37,905 nucleotides of DNA from an uncultured bacterium (GTDB lineage: Bacteria; Bacillota; Clostridia; Oscillospirales; Acutalibacteraceae). The translations under genes were made by a program, and so were the position numbers. Below are positions 17,806-26,778 of the stretch, one piece after another. Position 1 is the stretch's first letter; each line of letters starts with the position of its first letter. Where the stretch lies: positions 1-37,905 of the forward strand of contig CASDTH010000036.1 of assembly GCA_949283655.1 (NCBI GenBank). Reading direction: 5' to 3'. The notes beneath the pieces are model-generated. The model saw only the letters and a list, made by a program, of their open reading frames with translations, made no database searches and was not told the origin of the DNA.

Positions 17806-17852
17806 TGCAGTTCCTCCTGATTGATAGGGTTTCAAAGACAACGGTAAAGCAA

Positions 17853-18350
17853 TTAAAGCGCAGCCGCCTTGAGCTGCAGAGCGGCATCCTTTTCCAGCAC
17901 CTTTTGCGCCATATCCTCTTTCATCTGGGCAAGCTTCTGCGCAAGGCTCTCCTCTGTGATGGCCAGCATCTGCACGGCCAGGATCGCCGCGTTTTCCGCG
18001 CCGTCAATGGCGACGGTCGCCACCGGGATACCGGAGGGCATCTGGACGGTGGCAAGCAGGGCGTCCAACCCGTCGAGCGTAGAGGATTTGACTGGGATAC
18101 CGATCACCGGCAGCGTAGTATGCGCTGCCAGCACGCCGCCGAGATGCGCCGCCTTGCCGGCCGCTGCAATAATCACACCAAAGCCGTTCTCCTTAGCCTT
18201 TGCGGCAAAATCCGCAGCAGCAGCCGGGGTTCGGTGCGCGCTCATCACATGCGTTTCTACCTCTACGCCGAAATAGCGCAGCCTTTTAATCGCCGCGCTG
18301 ACGACGGGCAAATCGCTATCGCTGCCCATGATAACTGCAACCTTCTTCAT
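17853..18350 (-). CDS. purE: N5-CAIR mutase, class I PurE
   Basis: The 165-aa enzyme interconverts N5-carboxyaminoimidazole ribonucleotide and CAIR. It has MGSDSDLPV, the catalytic SAHRTP and [22 protein letters not shown]. No purK follows, and purC, purL and purB are not in the window either. It is the first enzyme gene of the operon, about 30 nt downstream of a leader terminator. Confidence 0.95.
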   Translation of the reverse strand: MKKVAVIMGSDSDLPVVSAAIKRLRYFGVEVETHVMSAHRTPAAAADFAAKAKENGFGVIIAAAGKAAHLGGVLAAHTTLPVIGIPVKSSTLDGLDALLATVQMPSGIPVATVAIDGAENAAILAVQMLAITEESLAQKLAQMKEDMAQKVLEKDAALQLKAAAL

Positions 18351-18380
18351 AACTCGTTTCGCACTCCTTCTTCATTATCT

Positions 18381-18416
18381 AAAAAATAAAACAGCTGCCG
18401 CGCAAAGCGCCACAGC
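18381..18416 (-). terminator. Terminator/attenuator in the purE leader
   Basis: On minus, GCTGTGGCGC (18416-18407) pairs with GCGCGGCAGC (18403-18394) around TTT, with one mismatch and one wobble, followed by TGTTTTATTTTTT. It lies between the leader promoter and purE with no other promoter seen in between, so transcription of the operon must read through it. That is the arrangement of an attenuator. Confidence 0.7.
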
Positions 18417-18428
18417 CAGCCAAATTGC

Positions 18429-18521
18429 TTATTTTTGCCGATCAGACGGTGCGCAGGCGCAGCCAACCCCCTTGCAGGAGGTGCAGACGCGATCACATAG
18501 CGGCACGCCTGTCCCGTTCAT
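18429..18521 (-). CDS. Small Cys-rich leader ORF upstream of purE (30 aa)
   Basis: The reading frame starts with ATG at 18521 behind GGAGAGG at good spacing and ends with TAA at 18429. It encodes 30 residues with five Cys (positions 9, 13, 16, 21, 23), e.g. CDRVCTSCKGVGCAC. The terminator begins 12 nt after its stop. It may be a regulatory leader peptide, a tiny metal-binding protein, or an incidental frame in a structured RNA leader, since GACGGT next to its start can pair with ACCGTC near its end. Confidence 0.4.
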   Translation of the reverse strand: MNGTGVPLCDRVCTSCKGVGCACAPSDRQK

Positions 18522-18559
18522 ACCGTCCTCTCCATTCCATATGATTTAAACCATAATAA

Positions 18560-18588
18560 ATTCTAGGGCAATCATAAAAAAAAAGCAA
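18560..18588 (-). promoter_or_regulatory. Promoter of the purine operon leader
   Basis: On minus, -35 TTGCTT (18588-18583), a 17-nt spacer containing a T-run, and -10 TAGAAT (18565-18560). It lies about 40 nt upstream of the leader ORF. No clear purine riboswitch core or PurR box was recognised by eye. Confidence 0.55.
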
Positions 18589-18701
18589 GTCCATCCGACT
18601 GTAAAAAAGTTTTTCTACATATATATTGAGGAATGCGGAGCACACATTTGCTTATTTTGTATATTATGACAAGCAATCTGGAATGGGAGGAGTCGATCGA
18701 A

Positions 18702-19295
18702 TTGACAAAACATTTTTTTGCCGTTCTCCTTTGCCTGCCTGCGCTGTGCTGCCTGCTCTGCGCCTGCTCCAGCGGTAGTCTTCTCACCGAAGATACCTTC
18801 CTTGAGCGCTATAACGCGCTGGATGGCGCGCAGCAGCTACAAGCGGCCGACGCTCTGGCAAAGGAAGAAGACGCGTTTCTCGGGCATGCTTATTTTCTCT
18901 CCCCAGGCGAGGGAGAAACCTACCTGATGACCTTGTATATCAACAGAGAAACGGCCGAGCTGCAGGCCTGTTCCCTGCTCTACGCCCGCCTAGAGGAGGC
19001 GGCGGAAAGCCCTTCCCTTGCCGCGCTCCTCTCCCGCATGACGCAGGCGTTCACAGGAGAGGACGCGCAGGTGTGTGAGGAGGCGCTAAAAAAAGCCGGT
19101 GCTTTGGGAACGCCAGGTTCCGGCAGCGCATCGCCCTATGAGTGGAACGGTTTTTATCTGGAGCAGGAGCCGGTTGCGTTTGGGTGGAAATTTACCGTCA
19201 CCCGAACGGACGGCAGTTCTCTCTTAAATGGGGAGGCGGCCCTTCCCACCTCACAGCCGGCGCAAAATTCCCCCTCCAGTATGGCGGCGGAATAA
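18702..19295 (+). CDS. Putative lipoprotein, function unknown
   Basis: The 197-aa protein has a signal peptide rich in Leu and Cys and a lipobox-like LLCACSSG, so it is probably lipid-anchored outside the membrane. The mature part is acidic and helical. No family is recognised. The start is TTG 18702, chosen because GGGAGGAG precedes it by about 8 nt; an ATG further upstream (18633) lacks a site. It is divergent from the purine operon and ends in the terminator at 19334. Confidence 0.65.
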   Translation: MTKHFFAVLLCLPALCCLLCACSSGSLLTEDTFLERYNALDGAQQLQAADALAKEEDAFLGHAYFLSPGEGETYLMTLYINRETAELQACSLLYARLEEAAESPSLAALLSRMTQAFTGEDAQVCEEALKKAGALGTPGSGSASPYEWNGFYLEQEPVAFGWKFTVTRTDGSSLLNGEAALPTSQPAQNSPSSMAAE

Positions 19296-19333
19296 AAAGG
19301 TGCGAGGCTCCCTAACGGCTACAAGCCTACACC

Positions 19334-19360
19334 GGCGCGTGTCTTCGCGCCCTTTCTTTT
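19334..19360 (+). terminator. Terminator after the lipoprotein gene
   Basis: GGCGCG (19334-19339) pairs with CGCGCC (19346-19351), followed by CTTTCTTTT. The stem is short but the T-rich tail is good. Confidence 0.6.
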
Positions 19361-19530
19361 CACACACCGATCCGTTCGTTTCCCGCCGGAAAATGTGGAG
19401 CCCCTCCCGCTACTGGCGTTCGCATTTAATGCGTTACGCCCGCAGGGAAAGTCCACGTCATATTTCCGATTTTTGTTGAATCCATAGGGGTTTAATGCTA
19501 CAATAAAAGGAATAGAAGGGATTGGTGTGT

Positions 19531-21597
19531 TTGAGCCGCAAGAAGTGGTGTATTGCACAATATGATAAGGATTGCGCGGCCGCTCTCGCCGAAGCGTGCG
19601 GGCTGGATCCGTTCGCGGCGCTGCTGCTCGTTTCCCGTGGCATACAGACGCCGGAGCAAGCGCGCAGCTTTCTGGAGGAAGGCACTTCAGATGCCTTTGA
19701 CCCGCTGTGCCTGCCAGATATGGGCAAGGCAGTCGCCCGTATCCGAGCGGCTCTGGAGCGTTATGAGCGCATCGCCGTCTATGGGGATTACGATGCAGAT
19801 GGCGTAACCGCTACGGCGCTGCTATATTCCTATCTGGAATCGCAGGGGGCGGATGTATTTTACGCCATCCCAGAGCGGGAGGCGGAGGGCTACGGCCTGC
19901 ACCGCTCCTCCATCGACGAAATGGCGGCGCGCGGTGCGAAATTGATTATTACGGTAGATAATGGCATCAGCGCGCTGGAGGAAGCGGAATACGCCGCTTC
20001 ACTGGGGCTGGAGCTGGTCATCACAGATCACCACAGGGCAGGCGAGGCCCTGCCGCGCGCAGCGGCTGTTGTTGACGCGCACCGGCAGGATTGCAGCTGC
20101 CCCTTTCGCGATCTGTCCGGCGTGGGCGTCGCCTTTTATCTAGCCGCAGCGCTGGAGGGCGACGCAGAGCCCCTTTTTGACGATTACGCCGACCTGGCTG
20201 CCTTGGGCACGGTGGCGGATATTGTCCCCCTCCATGGGGAAAACCGCCGCTTGGTGCGCCGTGGCCTTGCGCGCATGAATGCAGGCGCCCGCCCTGGCCT
20301 TTCCGCCCTGCGCACACAGGCCGGGTTTGCAGAAAAGCCCCTCTCCTCTGTCAGCATCGCGTTTACATTGGCGCCGCGCATCAATGCGGCGGGCCGCATG
20401 GGCTCGGCACAGCGTGCGCTTCGCCTCCTGCTCAGTGAGGATGAGGAGGAGGCCACCTCCCTCGCGCAGGAAATCTGCCAGGCCAATGCTCTGCGCCAGG
20501 AGACGGAGCAGGAAATCCTGCGTGAAGTAGAGCGGCAGTTGGATGCAACCCCCCAACACCGTTTCGACCGCGTGCTGGTTGTCGCCGGGAATGGCTGGCA
20601 CCCAGGCGTGCTCGGCATTGTCGCGGCACGACTGGTGGAGACCTATGGGCGGCCAAGCATTGTCCTCACCTCGGATGGGATGCAAGCCAAAGGCTCCGGC
20701 CGGAGCCTTGAGGGCTTTTCCCTCTATGATGCGCTGAAGGCGTGCCGGGCAACGCTGTTTCAATTCGGCGGCCACACGCTGGCAGCCGGCTTGGAGCTTG
20801 CAGCCGGTGAGATCGGCGCTTTCCGCGAGGCGATCAATGCTTATGCTGCGCAGCAGGACATGCCCTACCCCACGCTGCGGCTGGATTGCCGGCTGAACCC
20901 GGTTTATCTCACGCTGGATATGGTGGATGCTGTCAGCGCACTTGAGCCCTTTGGCGCAGGCAACCCGCAGCCTCTATTCGGCTTATTCCGTATGCGGCTT
21001 GAGGCTGTGCAGCCGGTGGGTGGCGGCAAGCATCTACGCCTGCGTTTTTCCCGCGGCGATGTGCAGATCACTGCGGTGCGGTTTGGCGTTCCTCCCACAG
21101 AATTCCCATATCAGGTTGGGGACGTAACGGATCTCGCCGTGCGAGTCTCCCGCAGTGAATTCCGTGGGCGGGCGGGCCTTTCTATCCAGATTCACGACAT
21201 GCGCCTCTCCGGCACGGATGAAGATGCGCTGCTTGCGTCTCAGCGGCTTTATGAAGCGTACCGCCGCGGGGAGCTGCGCACATTGGAGCAGGCGCGGCAG
21301 GCGCTGCCCTCCAGGGAGCAGATGGCGCAGCTGTACCGCATGCTGCGTGCGAACGCCGGCTGGCGTTTTGGCGCCGAGCTACTCTGCCTGCGGCTTATGG
21401 GTAAAGGCGGGAGCTTTTGCCAGGTTCAAGTTGCTCTGGACGCGTTGGAGGAGCTCCATTTGATTCAGAAAACCGAGGAGGGGAATATTCTCCTCCCGCC
21501 GGATACAATAAAAGTAAACCTTGACGATTCCCAGATTTTGCAGAGCCTACGGGCAATAGGAGGCGACAGCGATGGCACAGCCAAAAGAGACGCTTAA
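19531..21597 (+). CDS. recJ: Single-stranded-DNA exonuclease RecJ
   Basis: RecJ is a 5'-3' ssDNA exonuclease of the DHH superfamily, used in recombination and repair. Its motifs are YGDYDADGVTA, ITVDNGISA, VITDHH and LGTVADIVPL in the DHH part. DHHA1-type motifs GNGWHPGVLGIVAARL and KGSGRSLEGFSLYDAL(x)2C follow, with FGGHTLAAGLEL. An OB-like segment and extra C-terminal residues come after. I prefer TTG 19531, 10 nt past AGAAGGG; TTG 19522 and GTG 19525 lie too close to that site. Its end overlaps the relA/spoT start by 26 nt. Confidence 0.93.
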   Translation: MSRKKWCIAQYDKDCAAALAEACGLDPFAALLLVSRGIQTPEQARSFLEEGTSDAFDPLCLPDMGKAVARIRAALERYERIAVYGDYDADGVTATALLYSYLESQGADVFYAIPEREAEGYGLHRSSIDEMAARGAKLIITVDNGISALEEAEYAASLGLELVITDHHRAGEALPRAAAVVDAHRQDCSCPFRDLSGVGVAFYLAAALEGDAEPLFDDYADLAALGTVADIVPLHGENRRLVRRGLARMNAGARPGLSALRTQAGFAEKPLSSVSIAFTLAPRINAAGRMGSAQRALRLLLSEDEEEATSLAQEICQANALRQETEQEILREVERQLDATPQHRFDRVLVVAGNGWHPGVLGIVAARLVETYGRPSIVLTSDGMQAKGSGRSLEGFSLYDALKACRATLFQFGGHTLAAGLELAAGEIGAFREAINAYAAQQDMPYPTLRLDCRLNPVYLTLDMVDAVSALEPFGAGNPQPLFGLFRMRLEAVQPVGGGKHLRLRFSRGDVQITAVRFGVPPTEFPYQVGDVTDLAVRVSRSEFRGRAGLSIQIHDMRLSGTDEDALLASQRLYEAYRRGELRTLEQARQALPSREQMAQLYRMLRANAGWRFGAELLCLRLMGKGGSFCQVQVALDALEELHLIQKTEEGNILLPPDTIKVNLDDSQILQSLRAIGGDSDGTAKRDA

Positions 21598-23839
21598 CAC
21601 GGAGCTGCACGGCAGCCTGCCGGTGATTCGGGATAACGCCGCAAAGCCCAAGGCGCAGCCAGCCGCACCCAAAGCGGGCGACGGCTATGCCGCCCTGCGG
21701 GAGCTGCTGGCCAAAAGCTTCACCGAGGCTGAAATTGCCCAGGTAGATAAAGCCTATGCCCTCGCACGCCAGGCGCATGAGGGCCAGCTGCGCTATTCCG
21801 GGGAGCCCTATATCATCCACCCCATCTGTGTGGCGCGTATCCTCGCGGAGATGGGGATGGATCAGGAATCCGTCATCGCCGCGCTACTGCACGATGTGGT
21901 GGAGGATACGGACGAAACGCTGGAAGATATCACGGCCAAGTTCGGCAAGGCTGTGGCCTACCTTGTGGACGGCGTGACCAAGCTCGGCAAGGTACCGCTC
22001 TCCACCAAGGAGGAGCAGCAGGCGGAGAATATCCGCAAGATGCTGCTTGCAATGTCGCAGGATATCCGCGTGATCATCATCAAGCTGGCGGACCGCCTGC
22101 ACAATATGCGCACGCTGAATTTCAAGCCGCCGCAGAAGCGGCGCGATACAGCGCTGGAAACGCTGGAAATCTACGCTCCCATTGCGCACCGTCTCGGTAT
22201 CCGCGCCATCAAGGAGGAGCTGGAGGATCTCGCCATCAGCTATCTTGACCCGGTTGCCTACCATGAGATTGAGGAATCCATCCAGCTCCAGGGCAACGCG
22301 CGGCGGGAATTTTTGGAGGAAATTAAGGCCCGTATCCAGGCGCGCGTCGATCAGGTGGTGCCCGGCGCGCACATTGACGGCCGCATCAAAAGTGTGCACG
22401 GCATCTACCGCAAAATGTATATGCAGAATCATAACTTCGATGAGATTTATGATATCTACGCTGTGCGCATCATCGTCGATTCCGTAATCGACTGCTACAA
22501 CTGCCTGGGCATCATCCACGATATGTTCCGCCCGATCCCGGGCCGCTTCAAGGATTATATCTCCACACCGAAGCCAAATATGTATCAATCCCTCCACACA
22601 ACCGTTATCGGCAAGGAAGGCGTGCCGTTTGAAGTGCAGATCCGCACGTGGGAAATGCACTACACAGCAGAATATGGCATCGCCGCGCACTGGAAATATA
22701 AGCTTGGCATGTCCGGCAAGGATAAATTTGAGGAGCGGCTTGCATGGATCCGCCAGCTGCTTGAAAACCAGAAGGACAGCGAAAATGTTGAGGATATCGT
22801 CCAGACGATCAAAAGCGACCTCGTGCCGGACGATGTGTTCGTCTTTACACCGCGCGGCGATGTGATCAACCTCCCCAGCGGCGCAACGGTCATTGATTTT
22901 GCCTATGCTATCCACTCTGCCGTCGGCAACCGTATGGTGGGCGCGAAGGTAGATGGCAGGATCGTCCCGCTCGATTATCAGGTAAAAACCGGCGAGATTG
23001 TCGAGGTGCTCACCTCCGCACAGCCTGGCAAAGGCCCAAGCCGGGATTGGCTGAAGATCGTGCGCACCAGTGAGGCGCGCGGCAAAATCCGCGCCTGGTA
23101 CAAAAAGGAGAAACGGGAGGAGAATATTGCCGAGGGCAAGGCGGAGCTTGAGCGGGAATTCCGGCGCAACAACATCCGCTTGACAGACGATGCGCTCAAG
23201 GAGTTTTTGCAGAAGCTCGCAGAGCGGCAGCATTGCAACTCCATGGAGGATTTCTATGCCGCCATCGGTTATGGCGGCATCTCCATCCAGCGCATGATGC
23301 CTGCAATCAAGGAAGCTTACTACAAGCTCATCAAAAGCAACCAGCCGCCCGAGGTAGTCATCACGCCGCCAAAGAAGCGCGTGCGCAGCAGCGAGGGCGT
23401 GATTGTGGAGGGGATCGACAACTGCCTGATCAAATTTGCGCGCTGCTGCAGCCCGCTGCCGGGCGATCAGATCATCGGCTTCATCACACGCGGGCACGGC
23501 GTGTCTATCCACAAGCGGGATTGCACGAACGTGCCGCAGGTGATCGCCCTGTGCAACGAGCCGGAGCGGTGGATCACCGCTTATTGGGATAAAAACGTGA
23601 AAGAGGAATTTAAATCCTCCCTGCTTATCACCTGCCTGGATCGCGTGGGGCTGCTTGCGGATGTTTCCGGCATGCTCGCCAACATGCATGTGATGATTCA
23701 CTCAATGAACACGCGCGAATTAAAGGACGGCCGCTGCACGCTGACCATGACGATCACGGTGGACGGCGTGGAGCATCTGCGCAGTGTGATGGCGAAAGTG
23801 GCAAAAATCAGCGGCGTTTTAAAGGTGGATCGCTCATAA
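21572..23839 (+). CDS. relA: Bifunctional (p)ppGpp synthetase/hydrolase
   Basis: This long RelA/SpoT homologue (755 aa) makes and degrades (p)ppGpp. The HD hydrolase domain (about 50-200) has HPICVARILAE and LLHDVVEDT (His107-Asp108). The synthetase domain (about 245-355) has RIKSVHGIYRKM, the RFKDYI motif and PKPNMYQSLHTTV. The TGS domain is DVFVFTPRGDVINLPSGAT and the C-terminal ACT domain runs from LLITCLDRVGLLADVSGML. An intact HD site and RFKD loop suggest both activities. It starts inside the recJ end, with AGGAGG 7-8 nt before ATG 21572, so the two are coupled, as is common in Firmicutes. Confidence 0.95.
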   Translation: MAQPKETLNTELHGSLPVIRDNAAKPKAQPAAPKAGDGYAALRELLAKSFTEAEIAQVDKAYALARQAHEGQLRYSGEPYIIHPICVARILAEMGMDQESVIAALLHDVVEDTDETLEDITAKFGKAVAYLVDGVTKLGKVPLSTKEEQQAENIRKMLLAMSQDIRVIIIKLADRLHNMRTLNFKPPQKRRDTALETLEIYAPIAHRLGIRAIKEELEDLAISYLDPVAYHEIEESIQLQGNARREFLEEIKARIQARVDQVVPGAHIDGRIKSVHGIYRKMYMQNHNFDEIYDIYAVRIIVDSVIDCYNCLGIIHDMFRPIPGRFKDYISTPKPNMYQSLHTTVIGKEGVPFEVQIRTWEMHYTAEYGIAAHWKYKLGMSGKDKFEERLAWIRQLLENQKDSENVEDIVQTIKSDLVPDDVFVFTPRGDVINLPSGATVIDFAYAIHSAVGNRMVGAKVDGRIVPLDYQVKTGEIVEVLTSAQPGKGPSRDWLKIVRTSEARGKIRAWYKKEKREENIAEGKAELEREFRRNNIRLTDDALKEFLQKLAERQHCNSMEDFYAAIGYGGISIQRMMPAIKEAYYKLIKSNQPPEVVITPPKKRVRSSEGVIVEGIDNCLIKFARCCSPLPGDQIIGFITRGHGVSIHKRDCTNVPQVIALCNEPERWITAYWDKNVKEEFKSSLLITCLDRVGLLADVSGMLANMHVMIHSMNTRELKDGRCTLTMTITVDGVEHLRSVMAKVAKISGVLKVDRS

Positions 23840-23858
23840 ATTTGATGGGGGACCGAAA

Positions 23859-24209
23859 ATGGAGAAGCAGCTTGCGTCGGGTTAGGCGGCGCGCTGGGCG
23901 CTATCCTGCGCCACCTGAGGGATTTTTCCGCTTCTGACGCTGCTGACCAATCTGCCCGGTGCGGTTACCATCGGGTTTATCGCTGGTGCGGCGGCCCGCA
24001 ACAGAGCGGCTGCGTTGCCATCTCTATTTTGGAAAACGGGCGTCTGCGGTGGATTTACTACATTTTCCACGTTTTCGCTGGAGGCCGTTTCCCTGCTGGA
24101 AGGCGGCAGCAAAGCTCTGGGTGTGCTTTACATACTGCTCAGCGTTTTACTATGCCTAGGCGGGGCTTGTGCCGGCCAGACCGCCCATAAAACAGGCAGC
24201 TCAATATAA
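23859..24209 (+). pseudogene. fluC: Fluoride channel FluC/CrcB, disrupted
   Basis: FluC dimers export fluoride. Family signatures are present but split over frames. ATG GAG AAG CAG (23859) leads in frame 1. CVGLGGALGAILRHL follows in a second frame, one base out at CTT (23871-23873). From about 23919 IFPLLTLLTNLPGAVTIGF and CGGFTTFSTFSLE, with the Asn and Phe-box residues that line the pore, continue to GSSI in the first frame again, shifted near GGG 23919-23921. Even repaired it is ~116 aa and seems about ten residues short after the first helix, so decay is likelier than simple sequence error. It has no separate promoter seen and follows relA directly. Confidence 0.8.
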
Positions 24210-24270
24210 CCGCAACCCTCCCCTGTTCGTACCAATACGCATTTTTCACACGCCTAAGAAAGGAGCCGCC

Positions 24271-24999
24271 ATGCCGCTGGAACGTATTGATAAGCTGATC
24301 GCCTCCCAGGGGGCGCTTTCGCGCAGCGACGTGCGCAGGCTTGTAAGAAGCGGCGCCATCATGCTCAACGGCGCCTCTGTGCGGGATGCCGGGCAAAAAG
24401 CCGACCCGGAAGCGGATCGGATTACGGTTTCCGGCCAGCCTCTTCTCATTTCCAAATATCTTTATCTCATGCTGGATAAGCCGGAGGGAATTGTCTCGGC
24501 CAGCCGGGATCCAAAGCAAAAAACTGTGATTGACCTTGTCCCCGCAGAGCTTCGCCGGGGCGGGCTATTTCCCGCAGGGCGGTTGGATAAGGATACCACC
24601 GGCTTCGTGTTAATCACCAACGACGGCGATTTCGCCCACCGCATCCTCTCGCCCAAAAAGCATATCCCCAAAACCTACCTTGCGCGGCTCGCCCGCCCGG
24701 CGGATGAAACGCTCGCAGAAGCGTTCCGCTCCGGTGTGGTTCTGACGGACGGCACTCGCTGCATGGAGGCCGGGCTGCGGATATTGGAGGGCGGCGAAAC
24801 GCCGCTGGCAGAGGTGGTGCTCCGCGAGGGCAAATACCATCAGATCAAGCGGATGTTCGCCGCATGCGGCAACGAGGTCACGGCCCTGCGCCGCATTAAA
24901 ATGGGCAACCTTCCGCTCGATGAAACGCTCGGCCCGGGCGGATGCCGGCAAATCACGGCGCAGGAGCTTGAACGCATCACACAAGAACCCACACTTTGA
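24271..24999 (+). CDS. rsuA: RsuA-type 16S rRNA pseudouridine synthase
   Basis: The 242-aa enzyme carries an N-terminal S4 RNA-binding domain (ERIDKLIASQGALSRSDVRRLVRSGAIMLNG). The RsuA/RluB/E/F catalytic domain has LDKPEG and GRLDKDTTGFVLITNDGDFAH, where Asp in GRLD is the catalytic residue. KYHQIKRMFAACGNEV is also present. By length and S4 domain it fits RsuA, which modifies U516 of 16S rRNA, though RluB/F-type targets cannot be excluded. ATG 24271 follows AAGAAAGGAG. Confidence 0.88.
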   Translation: MPLERIDKLIASQGALSRSDVRRLVRSGAIMLNGASVRDAGQKADPEADRITVSGQPLLISKYLYLMLDKPEGIVSASRDPKQKTVIDLVPAELRRGGLFPAGRLDKDTTGFVLITNDGDFAHRILSPKKHIPKTYLARLARPADETLAEAFRSGVVLTDGTRCMEAGLRILEGGETPLAEVVLREGKYHQIKRMFAACGNEVTALRRIKMGNLPLDETLGPGGCRQITAQELERITQEPTL

Positions 25000-25015
25000 T
25001 AAGAGGTGTAAAAAC

Positions 25016-26659
25016 ATGAAACACAAGCGCACTCCCCTTGCCAAACGGCTGATGGCCGCCGCATCCGCTATCGCGCTGTTATTTAGCCTCACATCCTGCG
25101 CCGTGCCGCAAAAGGATGCAGAGTTGGCAATGCTCCCCACCTTAAAGGCAACGCAAGATGAAATCTTTTTGATGGATCGGGCCGCCCTGACAGAGAGCGA
25201 ATATATCATGTTGACCTCTCTGCAGGGCATCACCGCCCAAAGTGAGGCAAACATCTATATCAAGGATAGCGATAATACCGTATATCTGGAGCGCTATCTC
25301 AGCGAGCACAGCGAGATAACGCGCCGGGAATTTCACTCCGTGTGGGAGCTGGTCGCCGCCTGCATGGGCAGCATTGCGGAGAAGGGCTGCGTCCTGTTTG
25401 AGTATGGCAGCAATCCAACTGTGAATATGGCAGCCACCATATCGGGTGTGGAGGGCTGGCTCGCCGTTCCCGTTGAGCTGAAGGAGCAGGCGCAGCAGGC
25501 AGGGCTGACGGTCAAACGTGACTTGACAGAAAAAGACGGCGGCCAATATATTGCTACGCAGGAAAGCGTATTTGAGGAGTATCAGGGCAGGCTGAATAAC
25601 AACCTTGTCCTTCATCAGTCCCCGGAGCTTGTCACTCTGCGCGATTACGGCATCGCCACAAAGGCCTTTTGCTTTTATACGGATGAAGAAAACCGGGTGG
25701 AGGTCAAATTCCGCAATCGGGTTTTTGCTTGGGCAAAGCGAAATGCACCCGTGCTCGGCTGGAGTGCGGACGAATTGGGCTATGTAAAGCAAGCAAGCGA
25801 AAACGGGCTGTTTGTCCTCCCCTCAGACCACTGCACCAACCTGAGCTTTCTCACTGGATGGGATACACAAACGCCGGTGGAGCAGCGCAGCAGGGTGCAA
25901 ACAATCACAGCGGATAGCAGCAAGCACTATGTTGCGCTGGTGATGAGCGATGGCGATAACGTGCAGTGGTATGAAACGACACTGCCCTTCCGCGATCATT
26001 TTTATGACCGGGCGGCATCTTCTCACGATTATAAGCTCACCTGGACGGCCCCGCCGCTGCTGCACAAGCTTGCGCCCTCCGTGCTACGGTATATTTACGG
26101 CATGGCGTCAGAAAACGACCGGTTCATTGCCGGGGTATCCGGCACGGGCTATATCAACCCCACAGCATATCCGCAGGAATACTTGGCGGATTTTGTGGGT
26201 GCCTCCGTCTCCGCTATGAAGGATGCGGGGCTCAGCGGCCTTGCCATTTTGGATAACAGCACCTCCAAGCGCAAGCTGAAACGGGCGATGGCTACTTATG
26301 CACAGCGCAGCGAAATGAACGGTGCGCTCATGCAGATCGGCGATAAATATGAGGAGCTGGGCGGCGAAATCCTCTGGTGCGGCGATAAGCCCTTCATCAG
26401 CGCCAGAAAATCCTTCTGGTACACCTCTGATACGGAGGGGGAAACCGCCACCAAGGAGTGGATTGCGCAATTCGCCGAAGAGATCAACGCGCTCCCGGCG
26501 GATATCCACTCGCCCGACGGCTACTCCTACATCAACATCCACCCATGGTCCACCACAATGGCGGATCTGGACGAGCTTGTTTCCCTGCTGGATGAGGATG
26601 TGGAGCTTGTGTTCGCAGAGGAGCTCATCGAGCTGGTGCGGGCAAATGTGCCGCATTAA
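25016..26659 (+). CDS. GxGYxYP-type lipoprotein, putative glycoside hydrolase
   Basis: The 547-aa protein has a signal peptide and lipobox (LFSLTSCAVPQ) and so is anchored outside the membrane. The central and C-terminal parts resemble the GxGYxYP family (N- and C-domains). They include VALVMSDGDNVQWYE, the name-giving motif in a variant form SGTGYINPTAYP, and a final YSYINIHPWSTTMADLDELV. Family members are predicted glycosidases, often near polysaccharide genes, but activity is unproven. ATG 25016 has AAGAGGTG 8 nt upstream, only 16 nt behind rsuA. A terminator closes the unit at 26703. Confidence 0.75.
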   Translation: MKHKRTPLAKRLMAAASAIALLFSLTSCAVPQKDAELAMLPTLKATQDEIFLMDRAALTESEYIMLTSLQGITAQSEANIYIKDSDNTVYLERYLSEHSEITRREFHSVWELVAACMGSIAEKGCVLFEYGSNPTVNMAATISGVEGWLAVPVELKEQAQQAGLTVKRDLTEKDGGQYIATQESVFEEYQGRLNNNLVLHQSPELVTLRDYGIATKAFCFYTDEENRVEVKFRNRVFAWAKRNAPVLGWSADELGYVKQASENGLFVLPSDHCTNLSFLTGWDTQTPVEQRSRVQTITADSSKHYVALVMSDGDNVQWYETTLPFRDHFYDRAASSHDYKLTWTAPPLLHKLAPSVLRYIYGMASENDRFIAGVSGTGYINPTAYPQEYLADFVGASVSAMKDAGLSGLAILDNSTSKRKLKRAMATYAQRSEMNGALMQIGDKYEELGGEILWCGDKPFISARKSFWYTSDTEGETATKEWIAQFAEEINALPADIHSPDGYSYINIHPWSTTMADLDELVSLLDEDVELVFAEELIELVRANVPH

Positions 26660-26702
26660 CGGCCCTGCCCGAAGAAACATCCAACAACGAAGGAAAACAA
26701 AA

Positions 26703-26741
26703 GGAGCAGAGGAGGGTTCGCCCTTTTCTCTGCTCCTTTTT
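26703..26741. terminator. Bidirectional terminator
   Basis: GGAGCAGAG (26703-26711) pairs perfectly with CTCTGCTCC (26728-26736), followed by TTTTT on plus. On minus the stem is followed by TT and a further T-containing stretch. It serves the plus gene ending at 26659 and probably the convergent operon ending at 26779. Confidence 0.85.
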
Positions 26742-26778
26742 CAGCGCCATAATCCGCCCCGCAATTCAGGCCCCCTTT

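Noticed and set aside
16495..17820. 441-codon frame on plus
   Set aside because: Exact antisense of purF; composition is a mirror of purF codons in GC-rich DNA.
18417..18560. Purine (G-box) riboswitch or ykkC/PRPP-type riboswitch before purE
   Set aside because: I could not find the conserved core bases of either family; only a terminator and an ORF are clear.
21884..23701. 605-codon frame on minus
   Set aside because: Antisense of relA/spoT, whose domains are unambiguous; no start site or family match for the minus frame.
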